Part shown: positions 49,288 through 58,154 of the stretch, in pieces
Layout of the letters: each line of letters starts with the position of its first letter
Position numbering within the stretch: the stretch's first letter is position 1
Assembly: GCF_042650645.1 (NCBI RefSeq)
Contig: NZ_JBHSBI010000011.1
Location: 186,001 to 250,000, forward strand
Direction: 5' to 3'
Length of the DNA: 64,000 bases
Source: Nonomuraea purpurea
Lineage (GTDB): Bacteria; Actinomycetota; Actinomycetes; Streptosporangiales; Streptosporangiaceae
Translations under genes and position numbers: made by a program
The notes under the pieces: model-generated
The model's input: the letters and a program-made list of their open reading frames with translations, nothing else
Databases searched by the model: none
Told to the model about the DNA's origin: nothing

Positions 49288-50475
49288 TTGCATACCCCGG
49301 TCATTGATGTGGCGATTGTCGGCGCCGGCCCCTACGGGCTCTCCGTCGCGGCTCACGCGTTGGACGCCGGCCTGGACACACGGATATTCGGCAAACCGAT
49401 GCGCGCGTGGGAATACCACATGCCCCAAGGAATGCTGCTGAAATCGGAACCGGACGCGTCCCATATCGGCGACCCGGACCGGCGGCACGGCCTCGACGCC
49501 TTCCATCGATATGCGTATGGGGAGCCGGTGCCCGTCGAGAAGTTCGTCGCCTACGGCAAGTGGTTCCACATGCGAGCGGTCGGCCCGGCTCTGGACGAGT
49601 CGGAGGTGACGAACATCGGCATGGAAGACGGGATGTTCGCGCTCACGCTGGCGTCAGGGGCCTGCGTCCTGGCCAGGACGGCCGTGCTCGCGCTGGGCTT
49701 CCTGCCGTTCTCGCATCGTCCCGGCGCCCTGGCGGGGTTGCCGCCCGAGGCGGCCACGCACAGCTGCGACCACCACGAACTGAGCGGCTTCTCCGGACGG
49801 GACGTGACCGTGGTGGGCGCGGGGCAGTCCGCGCTGGAGACGGCGACACTGCTGGCGGAGGCGGGGGCGAGCGTCCGGGTCGTCGCCCGCGCGAACGCGC
49901 TGGCCTGGAACACCGTTCCTGTCGAACGCCGCCCGGTCATGTCCCGCATGCTCGCCCCCCGCTCAGGGCTCGGCACCGGCTGGCCGTCGGTGGCGTGGTC
50001 ACGGATACCGGGCGCGGTCAGATACCTGCCGAAGGCGGCCCGCAGCCACATCGTGCGCACCACCCTCGGCCCCGCCGGGTCCTGGTGGCTGAGGGAACGG
50101 TTCCACGGCTCCGTCGCGGTGACCCTGGGCACTCGGCTGACGGCCTCCGAGTACCGCGACGGGGTCCGGCTGCACCTGCGGGACGGCTCAGGATCGACGA
50201 CGACGCTGGAGACCGAGCATGTCATCGCGGCGACCGGCTACCGGGTGGACGTGGGGCGGATCGGGGTGCTTCACGAGAACCTGCGGCGCGCGGTGGCGGC
50301 CTCCGGCCCCAGGCCACGGCTCAGCCGCACCTTCGAGACGTCCGTCCCTGGGCTTCACCTGGTCGGGCTCGCGGCGGCGCCGACGTTCGGACCCGCCATG
50401 CGGTTCGTGTTCGGCTGCGACTTCGCCGCGCGCCGCGTGACGAGGGGGCTCGTGGGCCGCCTGCGCCGATCCTGA
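49288..50475 (+). CDS. FAD/NAD(P)-binding flavin monooxygenase-like oxidoreductase
   Basis: This 395-residue protein has two dinucleotide-binding motifs: VAIVGAGPYGLSVAAHALDAG at the N-terminus for FAD and VTVVGAGQSALETATLLAEAG near residue 175 for NAD(P)H. HVIAATGYRVDV is the conserved A-T-G-Y motif of flavin monooxygenases and ornithine N-hydroxylases, and a C-terminal LVGLAAAPTFGP closes the fold. The substrate is unknown; its link to the ATP-grasp gene suggests modification of the same small molecule or sugar substituent. The TTG at 49288 is five bases after GGAGG and is preferred to the ATG at 49276, which that Shine-Dalgarno overlaps. Confidence 0.86.
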   Translation: MHTPVIDVAIVGAGPYGLSVAAHALDAGLDTRIFGKPMRAWEYHMPQGMLLKSEPDASHIGDPDRRHGLDAFHRYAYGEPVPVEKFVAYGKWFHMRAVGPALDESEVTNIGMEDGMFALTLASGACVLARTAVLALGFLPFSHRPGALAGLPPEAATHSCDHHELSGFSGRDVTVVGAGQSALETATLLAEAGASVRVVARANALAWNTVPVERRPVMSRMLAPRSGLGTGWPSVAWSRIPGAVRYLPKAARSHIVRTTLGPAGSWWLRERFHGSVAVTLGTRLTASEYRDGVRLHLRDGSGSTTTLETEHVIAATGYRVDVGRIGVLHENLRRAVAASGPRPRLSRTFETSVPGLHLVGLAAAPTFGPAMRFVFGCDFAARRVTRGLVGRLRRS

Positions 50476-50511
50476 CCTGGACTCGGCAAACCAACTTCGG
50501 GGGCAGCAAGA

Positions 50512-51777
50512 ATGGCTTTTCGCAAAATACTGGTCTGCACGGCGCTGGCGTCCGCCAGCGTTCCCGGGCTCGTGCTCACCGCACGTGCCGACGGCGAGTC
50601 GCCGGCGTCCGCCGGGCTTCCCGGGCTCGCCGCGCCCGCGGACGGCGGGTCGTCGGCCTTCACCAACTCGGCGGCGACGGCCGTGGGGCTGACTCCGTCC
50701 GGCGTGAGCGTGACCGTCAGCAAGACGATGCTCGGAAAGTCACGCGTGGCCTCCGCCGCCGTGCTGCCCGCCAACCCGCTGGCGCCCGACGACGAGTATC
50801 TTTTTCCCGCCAACGCCAAAGTGACGGCGGGATTCGTCGACCTGTACGAGAACTTCACCGTCAAGCCCGGCGGCTGGGGCGACGTCGCCACGCTCACGTT
50901 CACCTTCACCAGGCCGGTCCGTGATCCGCTTCTTCACATCTTCGGCATGGGCGGCTCGTCGGGAGACGCGACGGGCCGCCGCGACGACTTCTGGCCCGCC
51001 ATCGACCTGGTCAGCGGGACACCCGCCAAGCCCGCCTTCTCCGCGGCGGCCGGCTTCCCCGGCTACCGGGTCACGGCCGACTCGATCGAGCCGGAACGGG
51101 TCTACCTCGCCAAAACCACCACCTGCGGGGTCGTTTACACCTGCGGCACGGCCAAGGTGAACGGCACCGTCACCTCGTTCACCGTCAAACTGCGGGCGCG
51201 CGACGTGCGTCACGGGATCATCGGGATGAGCCCGCAACTGTGGGCCGCGGTCAAGCTGTCTCTGACCGAGGACGACTCCGACGCGCCCGCCACGTACGGC
51301 GCGGCCTCCCACGCGATCAGCGACTCCTACCTGGGCAAGTCCGTGACCGCCGACCATCGCTACGCGGTCAGCCTGACGCCGCGCGCGCTCCCCTCCGACA
51401 CCGATGACGACGACGCGCTGACCGGCTCGCCGGTGCCGATCACCAGCGCCGGCGGGAACTTCACGGTGAAGATACCCGTCACGGCCGGATCGGCGGCCTC
51501 TGTCGCCGGCTGGATTGACTTCGACCGCAACGGGCGCTTCGACGCCACCGAGCGAAGCGTCGCCAACGTCGCCAAGGACGCCTCCACCGTCGAGCTGAAC
51601 TGGCCGGTGCCGCAGACGCTGCAGACCGGGCCCACCTGGATGCGGCTTCGCCTCGCCGCCGACGCGAATGGGACGGCTTTGCCGACGGGATGGGCTGACA
51701 GCGGCGAGGTCGAAGACCATCAGGTCCAGCTTGTCCAGCTCGTCCAGGCGGAGAGCACGGTCAAGCCCGCGAGCTGA
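50512..51777 (+). CDS. Secreted GEVED-domain protein
   Basis: This 421-residue exported protein has a signal peptide (MAFRKILVCTALASASVPGLVLTARA, cleavage about 26). A beta-rich region (about residues 60-250) contains TVSKTMLGKSRVASAAVLP and FTFTRPVRDPLLHIFGMGG, reminiscent of surface-adhesin domains. The C-terminal GEVED-type domain (about 255-410) includes the Asp-rich DTDDDDALTGSP, GWIDFDRNGRFDATERS (calcium-binding style) and WADSGEVEDHQVQL, the G-E-V-E-D motif that names it. No sortase signal or membrane anchor is visible. It may be a matrix protein of the exopolysaccharide. Confidence 0.78.
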   Translation: MAFRKILVCTALASASVPGLVLTARADGESPASAGLPGLAAPADGGSSAFTNSAATAVGLTPSGVSVTVSKTMLGKSRVASAAVLPANPLAPDDEYLFPANAKVTAGFVDLYENFTVKPGGWGDVATLTFTFTRPVRDPLLHIFGMGGSSGDATGRRDDFWPAIDLVSGTPAKPAFSAAAGFPGYRVTADSIEPERVYLAKTTTCGVVYTCGTAKVNGTVTSFTVKLRARDVRHGIIGMSPQLWAAVKLSLTEDDSDAPATYGAASHAISDSYLGKSVTADHRYAVSLTPRALPSDTDDDDALTGSPVPITSAGGNFTVKIPVTAGSAASVAGWIDFDRNGRFDATERSVANVAKDASTVELNWPVPQTLQTGPTWMRLRLAADANGTALPTGWADSGEVEDHQVQLVQLVQAESTVKPAS

Positions 51778-51788
51778 ACGGTGGCAGG

Positions 51789-52973
51789 TCAGCCATGACC
51801 GCGGGTCAGGGGGAGCGCGGTCAGCCGCCAGGTGCCGGGGTCGGGGGCGCGGATCTCCTCGGGGTCCGCGGCGAGCGCGAGGTCTGGGAAGCGGTCGAGC
51901 AGCGCCGTGAGCGCCACCTCGGTCTGCGCCCGCGCGGTCATGGCGCCCAGGCAGAAGTGCGGGCCGTGGGCGAAGGCGAGGTGGGGGCCCGGCTCGCGGG
52001 TGAGGTCGAGCGTGCCGGGGTCGGGGAAGGCCCGGGGATCCCTGTTGGCCGCCGCCAGCGAGACCGTGACGCGGTCGCCCGCCGGGATGCGCGTGCCGTA
52101 GAGCTCGGCGTCCTGGACGGCGTAGCGCGGGATCGCCAGCAGCCCGGGGCCGCACCAGCGCAGCAGTTCCTCGACGGCGCGCGGCGCGAGTGACGGGTCG
52201 GCGCGCAGGATGGCGAGCTGGTCGGGGTGGGTGAGCAGCGCGTGCACGGCGTTGGCGATGAAGTTGACCGGCGTCTGCCCCGCCAGCACCAGCAGCCAGA
52301 CCATCGTGACCAGTTCGGTGTCGCTGAGCCTGTCGCCGTCCTCGTCGTGGGTGCGGACCAGGTCGGACAGCAGGTCGTCGGCCGGCTCCGCGCGGCGCTG
52401 CGCCACCGTCTCCTTGGCGTCGTTCACGATGCCGGTCATCGCCTTGGCGAACTCGTCTCCCGCCAGGGCGAGTACGGCGGGGCCTGACTCACGCCAGCGC
52501 GGCCGGCTGCTTTCCGGGATGCCGACGAGTTCGCAGATCACGTCGATAGGAAGCGGGCGCGCGAGGTGCTCAAGGAGGTCGACGGGGTCGCCGTCGGGGA
52601 GGTCGTCGAGCAGCCGGTCCACGATCGCCTCGATGCGCGGGCGGAAACGCGCGAGGTGACGCGGTGTGAAAGCCGGGGCCACCAGCCTGCGCAGCCGCAG
52701 GTGCTCGCGCCCTTCCATCTCGGACATGGTCTTCAGGTACGGCCGGTAGTCCTCGGGCACGTCCGGGCGCATGAAGCTGTCCGACCTGATCTCGAACCTG
52801 GGGTCGCCGAGCAGCGCTCTGGCCCCTTCGTTCCTGGTCAGCACCCACATGGGCGGTATGCCGGGGGCCGTGATCCGTGCCAGCGGCGACTGCTCCCTGA
52901 CCGCGCCGTATGCGGTGAAGGGGTCAGTGATCACAGCCATGTCCGTGAGGTCGATCTCCGGAATTCCTGCCAT
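51789..52973 (-). CDS. Cytochrome P450 with altered I-helix motif
   Basis: This 394-residue soluble bacterial P450 has the heme-thiolate loop FAHGPHFCLGAMTAR (Cys ligand), the ExxR motif in AVEELLRWCGPG and the helix C region EHLRLRRLVAPAFTPRHL. In the I-helix, where most P450s have A-G-x-(D/E)-T-T, it reads VLAGQTPVNFIANAV. The acidic residue is absent and the alcohol is followed by Pro, which should change proton delivery and oxygen activation. ATG 52973 is preceded by GGGAG eight bases upstream. No ferredoxin gene lies nearby. It may be a secondary-metabolism or xenobiotic enzyme. Confidence 0.92.
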   Translation of the reverse strand: MAGIPEIDLTDMAVITDPFTAYGAVREQSPLARITAPGIPPMWVLTRNEGARALLGDPRFEIRSDSFMRPDVPEDYRPYLKTMSEMEGREHLRLRRLVAPAFTPRHLARFRPRIEAIVDRLLDDLPDGDPVDLLEHLARPLPIDVICELVGIPESSRPRWRESGPAVLALAGDEFAKAMTGIVNDAKETVAQRRAEPADDLLSDLVRTHDEDGDRLSDTELVTMVWLLVLAGQTPVNFIANAVHALLTHPDQLAILRADPSLAPRAVEELLRWCGPGLLAIPRYAVQDAELYGTRIPAGDRVTVSLAAANRDPRAFPDPGTLDLTREPGPHLAFAHGPHFCLGAMTARAQTEVALTALLDRFPDLALAADPEEIRAPDPGTWRLTALPLTRGHG

Positions 52974-53054
52974 TTCAAATGCTCCCATCATTCGGATGGT
53001 CACAGTATCCCGATTCGAGCGCGCGCGGCAACGCGCGAGTCGCTCAGGATGACC

Positions 53055-53351
53055 TCACCGAATGCCGAGCAGGACCGGGATCGACAGAGGGCCGTAACTG
53101 AGGAAGGACGGCGAGTACGGGACGTCGTCGAGGGAGAGCGCCGCCCTGATCCCGGGCAGCCGCCCGAAGAGCCTGGACAGGGCTACGTTCGCCTTGCCGT
53201 CGCCGCTCAGGACCTCGCGTACCAGGGCGTCGGTGGTCACCGCCCAGGCTCTGACGCCGCGGGGAAGTGCCACGGGGACCACCGGCCCCGCGTCGCGGAA
53301 CCTGGTGTAGGTGTGCGGCAGGGGTTCGCCGGGCGCGGGTAGACGCATCAC
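53055..53351 (-). pseudogene. Cytochrome P450 N-terminal remnant
   Basis: This 98-codon frame reads LPAPGEPLPHTYTRFRDAGPVVPVALPRGVRAWAVTTDALVREVLSGDGKANVALSRLFG. That resembles the first 60-70 residues of actinobacterial P450s (the Pro-rich start, then a G-V-x-A-W-A-V-T strand and the helix B region). It stops before helix C, and no I-helix, ExxR or heme loop follows. The next gene on the strand is a separate complete P450. A good ribosome-binding site (GGGAGG) and a GTG start remain, so the fragment may still be made. Interpreted as a decayed P450; the alternative is an unrelated small protein. Confidence 0.6.
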
Positions 53352-53463
53352 GGGTACCTCCCGAGGTCCATGCTTTCCACACCGACATCACACCCGGGCC
53401 GTCCTGGCGGTCAAGGAAGCATCCCCTTACCGCCGGACGAACACGCATCGTTCCACGCCCTGA

Positions 53464-53970
53464 TCAGCGGCCGTTCCGCGGTGCCAGCAGCGACAGGATT
53501 TCCGGCACCAGTTTCTCCGGCTCACGGGTGTTGTCCACGCGGAACCCCGGTTCGTCGGCCGCCAGGGGTTCGAGGGTGCGCATCTGGGAGTCGAGCAGGG
53601 CCCCCGGCATGAAGTGTCCTGTGCGTGCCTCCATGCGGCGGGCGATGAGGCCGGGGGCGGCGTGGAGTTCGACGAACAACGCGCCCGGAGCCGCGGCGAG
53701 GATGGTCTCGCGGTACTTCCGTTTGAGTGCCGAGCACGCGACCACCGCCCCTTGCGTTCGCGAGTCGGCCAGGACGCCTCCGACCGCCACGAGCCACGGC
53801 AGACGGTCGTCGTCCGTGAGCGGGACGCCCGACGCCATCTTGGCCACGTTGGCGGGCGGATGAAGGTCGTCGCCGTCGATGAAGTCCACCCGCAGCCGCT
53901 CGGCGAGCAGGCGGCCGACGGTGGACTTCCCTGATCCGGACACACCCATCACGACAACCAGCGGTCGCAA
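53464..53970 (-). CDS. gntK: Gluconokinase
   Basis: This 168-residue P-loop kinase phosphorylates gluconate to 6-phosphogluconate for the pentose phosphate pathway. Walker A is MGVSGSGKSTVGRLLAERL; DGDDLHPPANVAKMASGVPLTDDDRLPWL is the diagnostic gluconate-binding region; ACSALKRKYRETI and HFMPGALLDSQMRTLEP complete the GntK pattern. The TTG at 53970 follows GGAGG at good spacing and starts where the family starts; the longer frame is rejected. It is 14 bases downstream of the 2-hydroxyacid dehydrogenase gene, and both follow the FadR-type regulator, forming an operon. Confidence 0.94.
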   Translation of the reverse strand: MRPLVVVMGVSGSGKSTVGRLLAERLRVDFIDGDDLHPPANVAKMASGVPLTDDDRLPWLVAVGGVLADSRTQGAVVACSALKRKYRETILAAAPGALFVELHAAPGLIARRMEARTGHFMPGALLDSQMRTLEPLAADEPGFRVDNTREPEKLVPEILSLLAPRNGR

Positions 53971-53984
53971 TCCGCCTCCTCGGT

Positions 53985-55043
53985 CTAGTAGAACTCGACG
54001 GTGTCGACGACGTTCATGAGCGGCTCCCCGTCGAGCAGGCGGGTGGCGTTGTCGGCGAACAGCTCGGCGACGGCCGTCTCCTCGTCGACGGCGAGGGCCG
54101 CGGTGTGCGGGCTGATCAGGACGTTCGGCAACGTCCAGAGCGGGCTCGCCTCGGGCAGCGGTTCGACCTCGAACACGTCGAGTGCCGCGAAACCGATGCG
54201 CCCGTCCTCCAGCGCCGCGACGAGAGCCGCTTCGTCGACCACGCTGCCTCGGCCCACGTTGACGAAGGTGGCACCGGGTTTGACCTGGGCGAGCAGTCGT
54301 CCGTCGACGATGCCTCTCGTCAGGTCGGTGCCCGGCAGCGCGCACACGACCGCGTCCATCTCGCCGATGACCTCGGGCAGTTCATCGAGGCTCACGAACC
54401 GGTCGACGTCGGGGTGTTTGGCGTCGGCGTGGCGCGAGGTGGCCGTGACGTGCATGCCGAGCGCCGTAAGAGAGCGGGCGACGGCCCTGCCGATCCCGCC
54501 GAAGCCGAGGATCAGCGCCTTCTGCCGGGAGACCTGACGCGACATCCACCGTTGGCTCCATTGGCGCCGGCTTTTCAGCCGCAACAGCAGGGGGAGGTCT
54601 TTGGCGCCGCAGAGAATGCCCAGCAGCACGAACTCCGACAGCGACGCCCCGTGCACCCCGGCGGAGGTGGTGAAGGTGACCCGTCGGAGTTCCGACGGGC
54701 TCAGCCCGGCTTTCCCGACCTGTTGACCGCCGCCGGCGGAGGTCGTGTGCACCCAGCGCAGACGCGGATTCGACCGCACCGTTCTGGCCAATGCCGCGGG
54801 ATCGACGTCGGGGATGCCGAGCAGCGCGTCGGCCGAATCGAGAAGGGCTTCGAATTTTCTCTGCTGTTCAGGGCTCCGGCGGAATTCGGGATCGCCGGAG
54901 AAGTCCGCGATGTGCCGTGCGGGCGGGAGCAGCGAGGGGTCGTTCAGCAGGGTGATTCGCGGTTCGCGTTCTGTGATGAGCCGGCGGGACTCCTCGTGAA
55001 GAGGGTTGGCGACAGCTACGCGAAGGTTTTTCTGGCCGGGCAA
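53985..55043 (-). CDS. D-2-hydroxyacid dehydrogenase family protein
   Basis: This 352-residue NAD(P)-dependent oxidoreductase has the Rossmann motif ALILGFGGIGRAVARSLTALGMHVTATSRH. The catalytic triad is visible as Arg in VNVGRGSVVDEAAL, Glu in ALDVFEVEPLPEASPLW and His in NVLISPHTAALA. Because gluconokinase follows in the operon, a 2-ketogluconate or other keto-sugar-acid reductase role (2-ketogluconate to gluconate) is plausible; that is inference. The TTG at 55043 has TGAGGA eight bases upstream and gives the normal N-terminus PGQKNLRVAVANP. Confidence 0.87.
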   Translation of the reverse strand: MPGQKNLRVAVANPLHEESRRLITEREPRITLLNDPSLLPPARHIADFSGDPEFRRSPEQQRKFEALLDSADALLGIPDVDPAALARTVRSNPRLRWVHTTSAGGGQQVGKAGLSPSELRRVTFTTSAGVHGASLSEFVLLGILCGAKDLPLLLRLKSRRQWSQRWMSRQVSRQKALILGFGGIGRAVARSLTALGMHVTATSRHADAKHPDVDRFVSLDELPEVIGEMDAVVCALPGTDLTRGIVDGRLLAQVKPGATFVNVGRGSVVDEAALVAALEDGRIGFAALDVFEVEPLPEASPLWTLPNVLISPHTAALAVDEETAVAELFADNATRLLDGEPLMNVVDTVEFY

Positions 55044-55080
55044 GAATTGTTCCTCAGTCGTTTTCTCGTCATCACTCGAA

Positions 55081-55797
55081 TCAGCTCTCGACGAAGAGCC
55101 GCTGCGCACGTTTCCACGCCTCCACGGAAGTCACCATGTGAACCTTCATCGCGTGACGCGCCTTCTCGGGGTCGCGCTGTTCGACCGCGCGCAGAATCTC
55201 GGTGTGTTCCTTCAGCGCCAGCGAGATCGCGCCGGGCAGGCGGTCGGTCACCTGACGCGCGTTCAGCAGCAGATCGCCCACGCCTTCGAGCACGTTGCGG
55301 AAGGCCACGTTGTGGCTCGCGACCGCCAGGGCCGCGTGAAAGGCCACGTCGGCGCGGTAGGCGCCGTGGCCGTCGCGGTGGGCGCGTTCATAGTCTTCGA
55401 GGGCGAGCCTGATCGCGTCAAGGTCGGCGGGGGTCGCCTCGGTCGCCGCACGTTCGGCGATCTCGGTTTCCAGCACACGGCGCAACTCATAGATGTCTCC
55501 AACGGCCTCCCCCGCCAGTAATGCCGAGATGGCCGCCGCCTCGACCGCCGCCTCGACGGGGACAGAGGTGACCCTCGCTCCGACGCGGGGGCGGACGTCG
55601 AGATACCCCATGGTCACAAGCGACTGGACGGCCTCGCGCACGGTGTTGCGGCCGACCCCGTAAGCGGCCATGAGCTCCTTCTCGCCGGGGACCTTCGAGC
55701 CCGGCGGATACTGGCCGCTCTTGATCTTGAACAGCAGGTCGTCGGCGATCGAGGCCGACAGGTTCCTCCTGGTCACCTTGACACGAGGTTCGATCAT
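55081..55797 (-). CDS. FadR-type (FCD) GntR-family regulator of the carbohydrate module
   Basis: This 238-residue repressor has a winged helix (PGEKELMAAYGVGRNTVREAVQSLVTMGYLDVRPRVGARV, about residues 37-76) and an FCD sensor with DVAFHAALAVASHN, LKEHTEILRAVEQRD and ARHAMKVHM histidine positions. Upstream gene of the dehydrogenase and gluconokinase, and divergent from the sugar ABC operon. A perfect palindrome begins 17 bases upstream of its start. GGAG eight bases before ATG 55797 supports the start. The effector is probably gluconate, a keto-gluconate or a phosphorylated form. Confidence 0.9.
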   Translation of the reverse strand: MIEPRVKVTRRNLSASIADDLLFKIKSGQYPPGSKVPGEKELMAAYGVGRNTVREAVQSLVTMGYLDVRPRVGARVTSVPVEAAVEAAAISALLAGEAVGDIYELRRVLETEIAERAATEATPADLDAIRLALEDYERAHRDGHGAYRADVAFHAALAVASHNVAFRNVLEGVGDLLLNARQVTDRLPGAISLALKEHTEILRAVEQRDPEKARHAMKVHMVTSVEAWKRAQRLFVES

Positions 55798-55813
55798 GTG
55801 ATCTACTCCATTC

Positions 55814-55829
55814 ATCCTACAAATAGGAT
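55814..55829. promoter_or_regulatory. Operator between the FadR-type gene and the sugar ABC operon
   Basis: ATCCTA (55814-55819), CAAA, TAGGAT (55824-55829) is a perfect 6-4-6 inverted repeat in the 135-base divergent gap. It is the probable binding site of the adjacent regulator and could control both directions. Confidence 0.6.
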
Positions 55830-55932
55830 TATTCGGATTCTAGCGAGAATTCGCCGCAGCAGCAAACCCCCGGGCCTACTCGATTCGTGGCGCAACGACG
55901 ACATAGCCCAGAAGCAACCAGAGAAAGCGGCA

Positions 55933-57225
55933 ATGATGTTGACACAACGACGTCTGCTCCGTGCCGTCACGGTAATCGGCGCGGTATCGGCGCTGGCCGT
56001 AGCGCTTACTGCGTGTTCCGACGCCCAGAACTCGGACACCGTCGCCAGTAGTGCGCCACTCGATCCCGCGCTGGCCAAGTCGGCGAAGGGCAATATCACG
56101 GTTTGCGGGCCGACCGACTCGTCGGGCGTCTGGAAGGCGACGATGGCGGCCTTCAATAAGGCGCACCCGGGGACGACGGCCAATTACGTGGAACTGGGCG
56201 CGTCGGCCGACGACCAACTGCAGCAGATCACGCAGCGCATGCAGACGAAGTCAAACCAGTGCGACGTTTTCCGGCTGGACGTGGTCTGGACGGCGCAACT
56301 GGCCGCCCAGGGCTGGCTCGCGGACATGAGCAAAGTCATCGACGCCAAGCTCGGCAAGCTCATCCCGTCCACCGCGGAAACGCTGCTCTACAAGGACAAA
56401 TACTGGGGCGTCCCGTTCTACTCGAACACGGGTCTGCTCTACTACCGCACCGACCAGACAAAGCCGCCGCAGACCTGGCAGCAGCTCTACTCCTACGGTG
56501 AGACGGACGCCAAGAAGGGATTCCTCTACCAGGCCTCGCAGAGCGAGTCGCTCACCGTCAGCTTCCTCGAACTGCTCTACAGCGCGGGCGGCCAAGTGCT
56601 GAACGACAAGGGCGAGGTCGCCGTCAACTCACCCACGACGGTCGAGGTGCTGACGTTCATGCGCAACGGCATCGACAAGGGCGCCGCGCCGAAGGCGGTG
56701 CTGACGTACGACGAGGACGCCACCCGTCTCGCCTTCGAGTCCGGCGCCGGTTCGACGATGCGGAACTACCCCTACGCCTACGCCGCCGGCCAGAAGTCGG
56801 ACATCGCCGACAAGTTCGCCGTGATGCCGCTCCCCGGTTGGAAGACGGCGGGCAACGGCGTCGGCGTGCTCGGCGGCAGCAACGTCGCCGTCAGCACGTT
56901 CTCCAAGAACCAGGCGGGCGCCCTGGCGATGGTCGACTTCATGACCGGCGACGCCTGGCAGGAGCGGATCGCCGCCGACAACGCGCTCGCCCCCGCCGTG
57001 GCCGCGGCCTACGACTCCGAGGCGGTCAAGAAGGCCATGCCGTTCTCGCAGGAGCTGTTGAAGGCGCTGACCAGCGCGAAGTCCCGGCCGGTGTCACCCG
57101 TCTACCCGCAGATCTCGCAGGCGATCTACCAGACCGTCGGAAAGGTGCTCTCCGGAGAGGTGGCTCCGCAGGCAGGGGCGACGCAGATGGCCGACAAGGT
57201 CGCCAACGCCCTGAGGACGTTCTGA
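55933..57225 (+). CDS. Sugar ABC transporter substrate-binding lipoprotein (family 1)
   Basis: This 430-residue MalE-type binding lipoprotein has the signal MMLTQRRLLRAVTVIGAVSALAVALTAC with lipobox ALTAC. WKATMAAFNKAHPGTTANYVELG and DVFRLDVVWTAQLAAQGWLADMSKV are the usual family 1 features; YWGVPFYSNTGLLYYRTD is the hinge/ligand strand seen in trehalose, maltose and related binding proteins. First gene of the operon of binding protein, two permeases and glucosidase. ATG 55933 or the next ATG three bases on could be the start; the frame upstream crosses the operator and is rejected. Confidence 0.92.
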   Translation: MMLTQRRLLRAVTVIGAVSALAVALTACSDAQNSDTVASSAPLDPALAKSAKGNITVCGPTDSSGVWKATMAAFNKAHPGTTANYVELGASADDQLQQITQRMQTKSNQCDVFRLDVVWTAQLAAQGWLADMSKVIDAKLGKLIPSTAETLLYKDKYWGVPFYSNTGLLYYRTDQTKPPQTWQQLYSYGETDAKKGFLYQASQSESLTVSFLELLYSAGGQVLNDKGEVAVNSPTTVEVLTFMRNGIDKGAAPKAVLTYDEDATRLAFESGAGSTMRNYPYAYAAGQKSDIADKFAVMPLPGWKTAGNGVGVLGGSNVAVSTFSKNQAGALAMVDFMTGDAWQERIAADNALAPAVAAAYDSEAVKKAMPFSQELLKALTSAKSRPVSPVYPQISQAIYQTVGKVLSGEVAPQAGATQMADKVANALRTF

Positions 57226-57230
57226 TACCG

Positions 57231-58154
57231 ATGTCGTTTCTCCGATCCTCGAGGCGGCACTCCGCGTCTAGCGAGAGCCGCCTCGCAGGGCGGATGGTAG
57301 CCCCCGCCCTGATCCTCATGGCCGGCGTCGCCGGATATCCCGTGCTGTACGCGATCTGGCTTTCGCTGCACCAGTACAGCGTCATCACCCCCGGGCTCTC
57401 CCGCTCTGTCGGCCTGAACAATTACATCGAGCAGCTCACCTCGCCGGCGTGGTGGGAAGCCGTGGGAAACACCTTCCTGTTCACCGCCATCTCGGTCCCG
57501 CTGGAATTGCTCATCGGCATCGGAATGGCACTCCTGCTGAACATCGCGTTCAGGTTCAGGACGCTGCTGCGCAGTGTCGTGTTGCTCCCCTACGCGATTC
57601 TGACGGTCGTGAGCGCCATCACGTGGCGGACCATCTTCGACCCTGACCTGGGTCTCGTCTCCACGATGCTCAGCTCGCTCGGCCTCACCGACACCGGTGT
57701 GGTCTGGCTGGGGCAGAGCGGATACGCGATGACGGTGGTGATCCTGGCGGACGTCTGGAAGACGGCGCCGTTCGTCTCGCTTCTGGTGCTCGCCGGGCTC
57801 CAGGTCATTCCCGCGGAGTTGCGCGAGGCCTCGCAGATCGACGGCGCCGGTGCTTTCCGTCACTTCAGGAGCATCACGCTGCCGCTGCTCTGGCCCGCGA
57901 TCGCGCTGGCGATGATTTTCCGCACGCTCGACGCGCTGCGCGTTTTCGACCTGCCGTTCGTGCTGACCCGTGGCGCGTACGGAACGGAGACGATGTCCGT
58001 GCTGGCCTACCAGACCCTGCGCGGCAACCAGTTGATCGGTGAGGGGTCGGCGGTGTCGATCCTCACGTTCGTCTTCGTCATGTTCGTGTCCTTTCTCTAT
58101 ATCCGCTTCGCCGGCGGCAATATCCGATCGGTCGTCAAGGGAGGTTCGCGATGA
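57231..58154 (+). CDS. Sugar ABC transporter permease (MalF/LacF-like)
   Basis: This 307-residue permease has six membrane helices. It begins with a short basic tail and APALILMAGVAGYPVLYAIWLSLHQY, the classic first helix of MalF-like sugar permeases. The EAA coupling loop is IPAELREASQIDGAGAFRHFRSITLPLLWPAI, and DLPFVLTRGAYGTETMSVLAYQ is the conserved loop before the last helix. It forms the transport pore with the following MalG-like protein. It starts five bases after the binding-protein stop and overlaps the next gene by four (ATGA). Confidence 0.94.
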   Translation: MSFLRSSRRHSASSESRLAGRMVAPALILMAGVAGYPVLYAIWLSLHQYSVITPGLSRSVGLNNYIEQLTSPAWWEAVGNTFLFTAISVPLELLIGIGMALLLNIAFRFRTLLRSVVLLPYAILTVVSAITWRTIFDPDLGLVSTMLSSLGLTDTGVVWLGQSGYAMTVVILADVWKTAPFVSLLVLAGLQVIPAELREASQIDGAGAFRHFRSITLPLLWPAIALAMIFRTLDALRVFDLPFVLTRGAYGTETMSVLAYQTLRGNQLIGEGSAVSILTFVFVMFVSFLYIRFAGGNIRSVVKGGSR

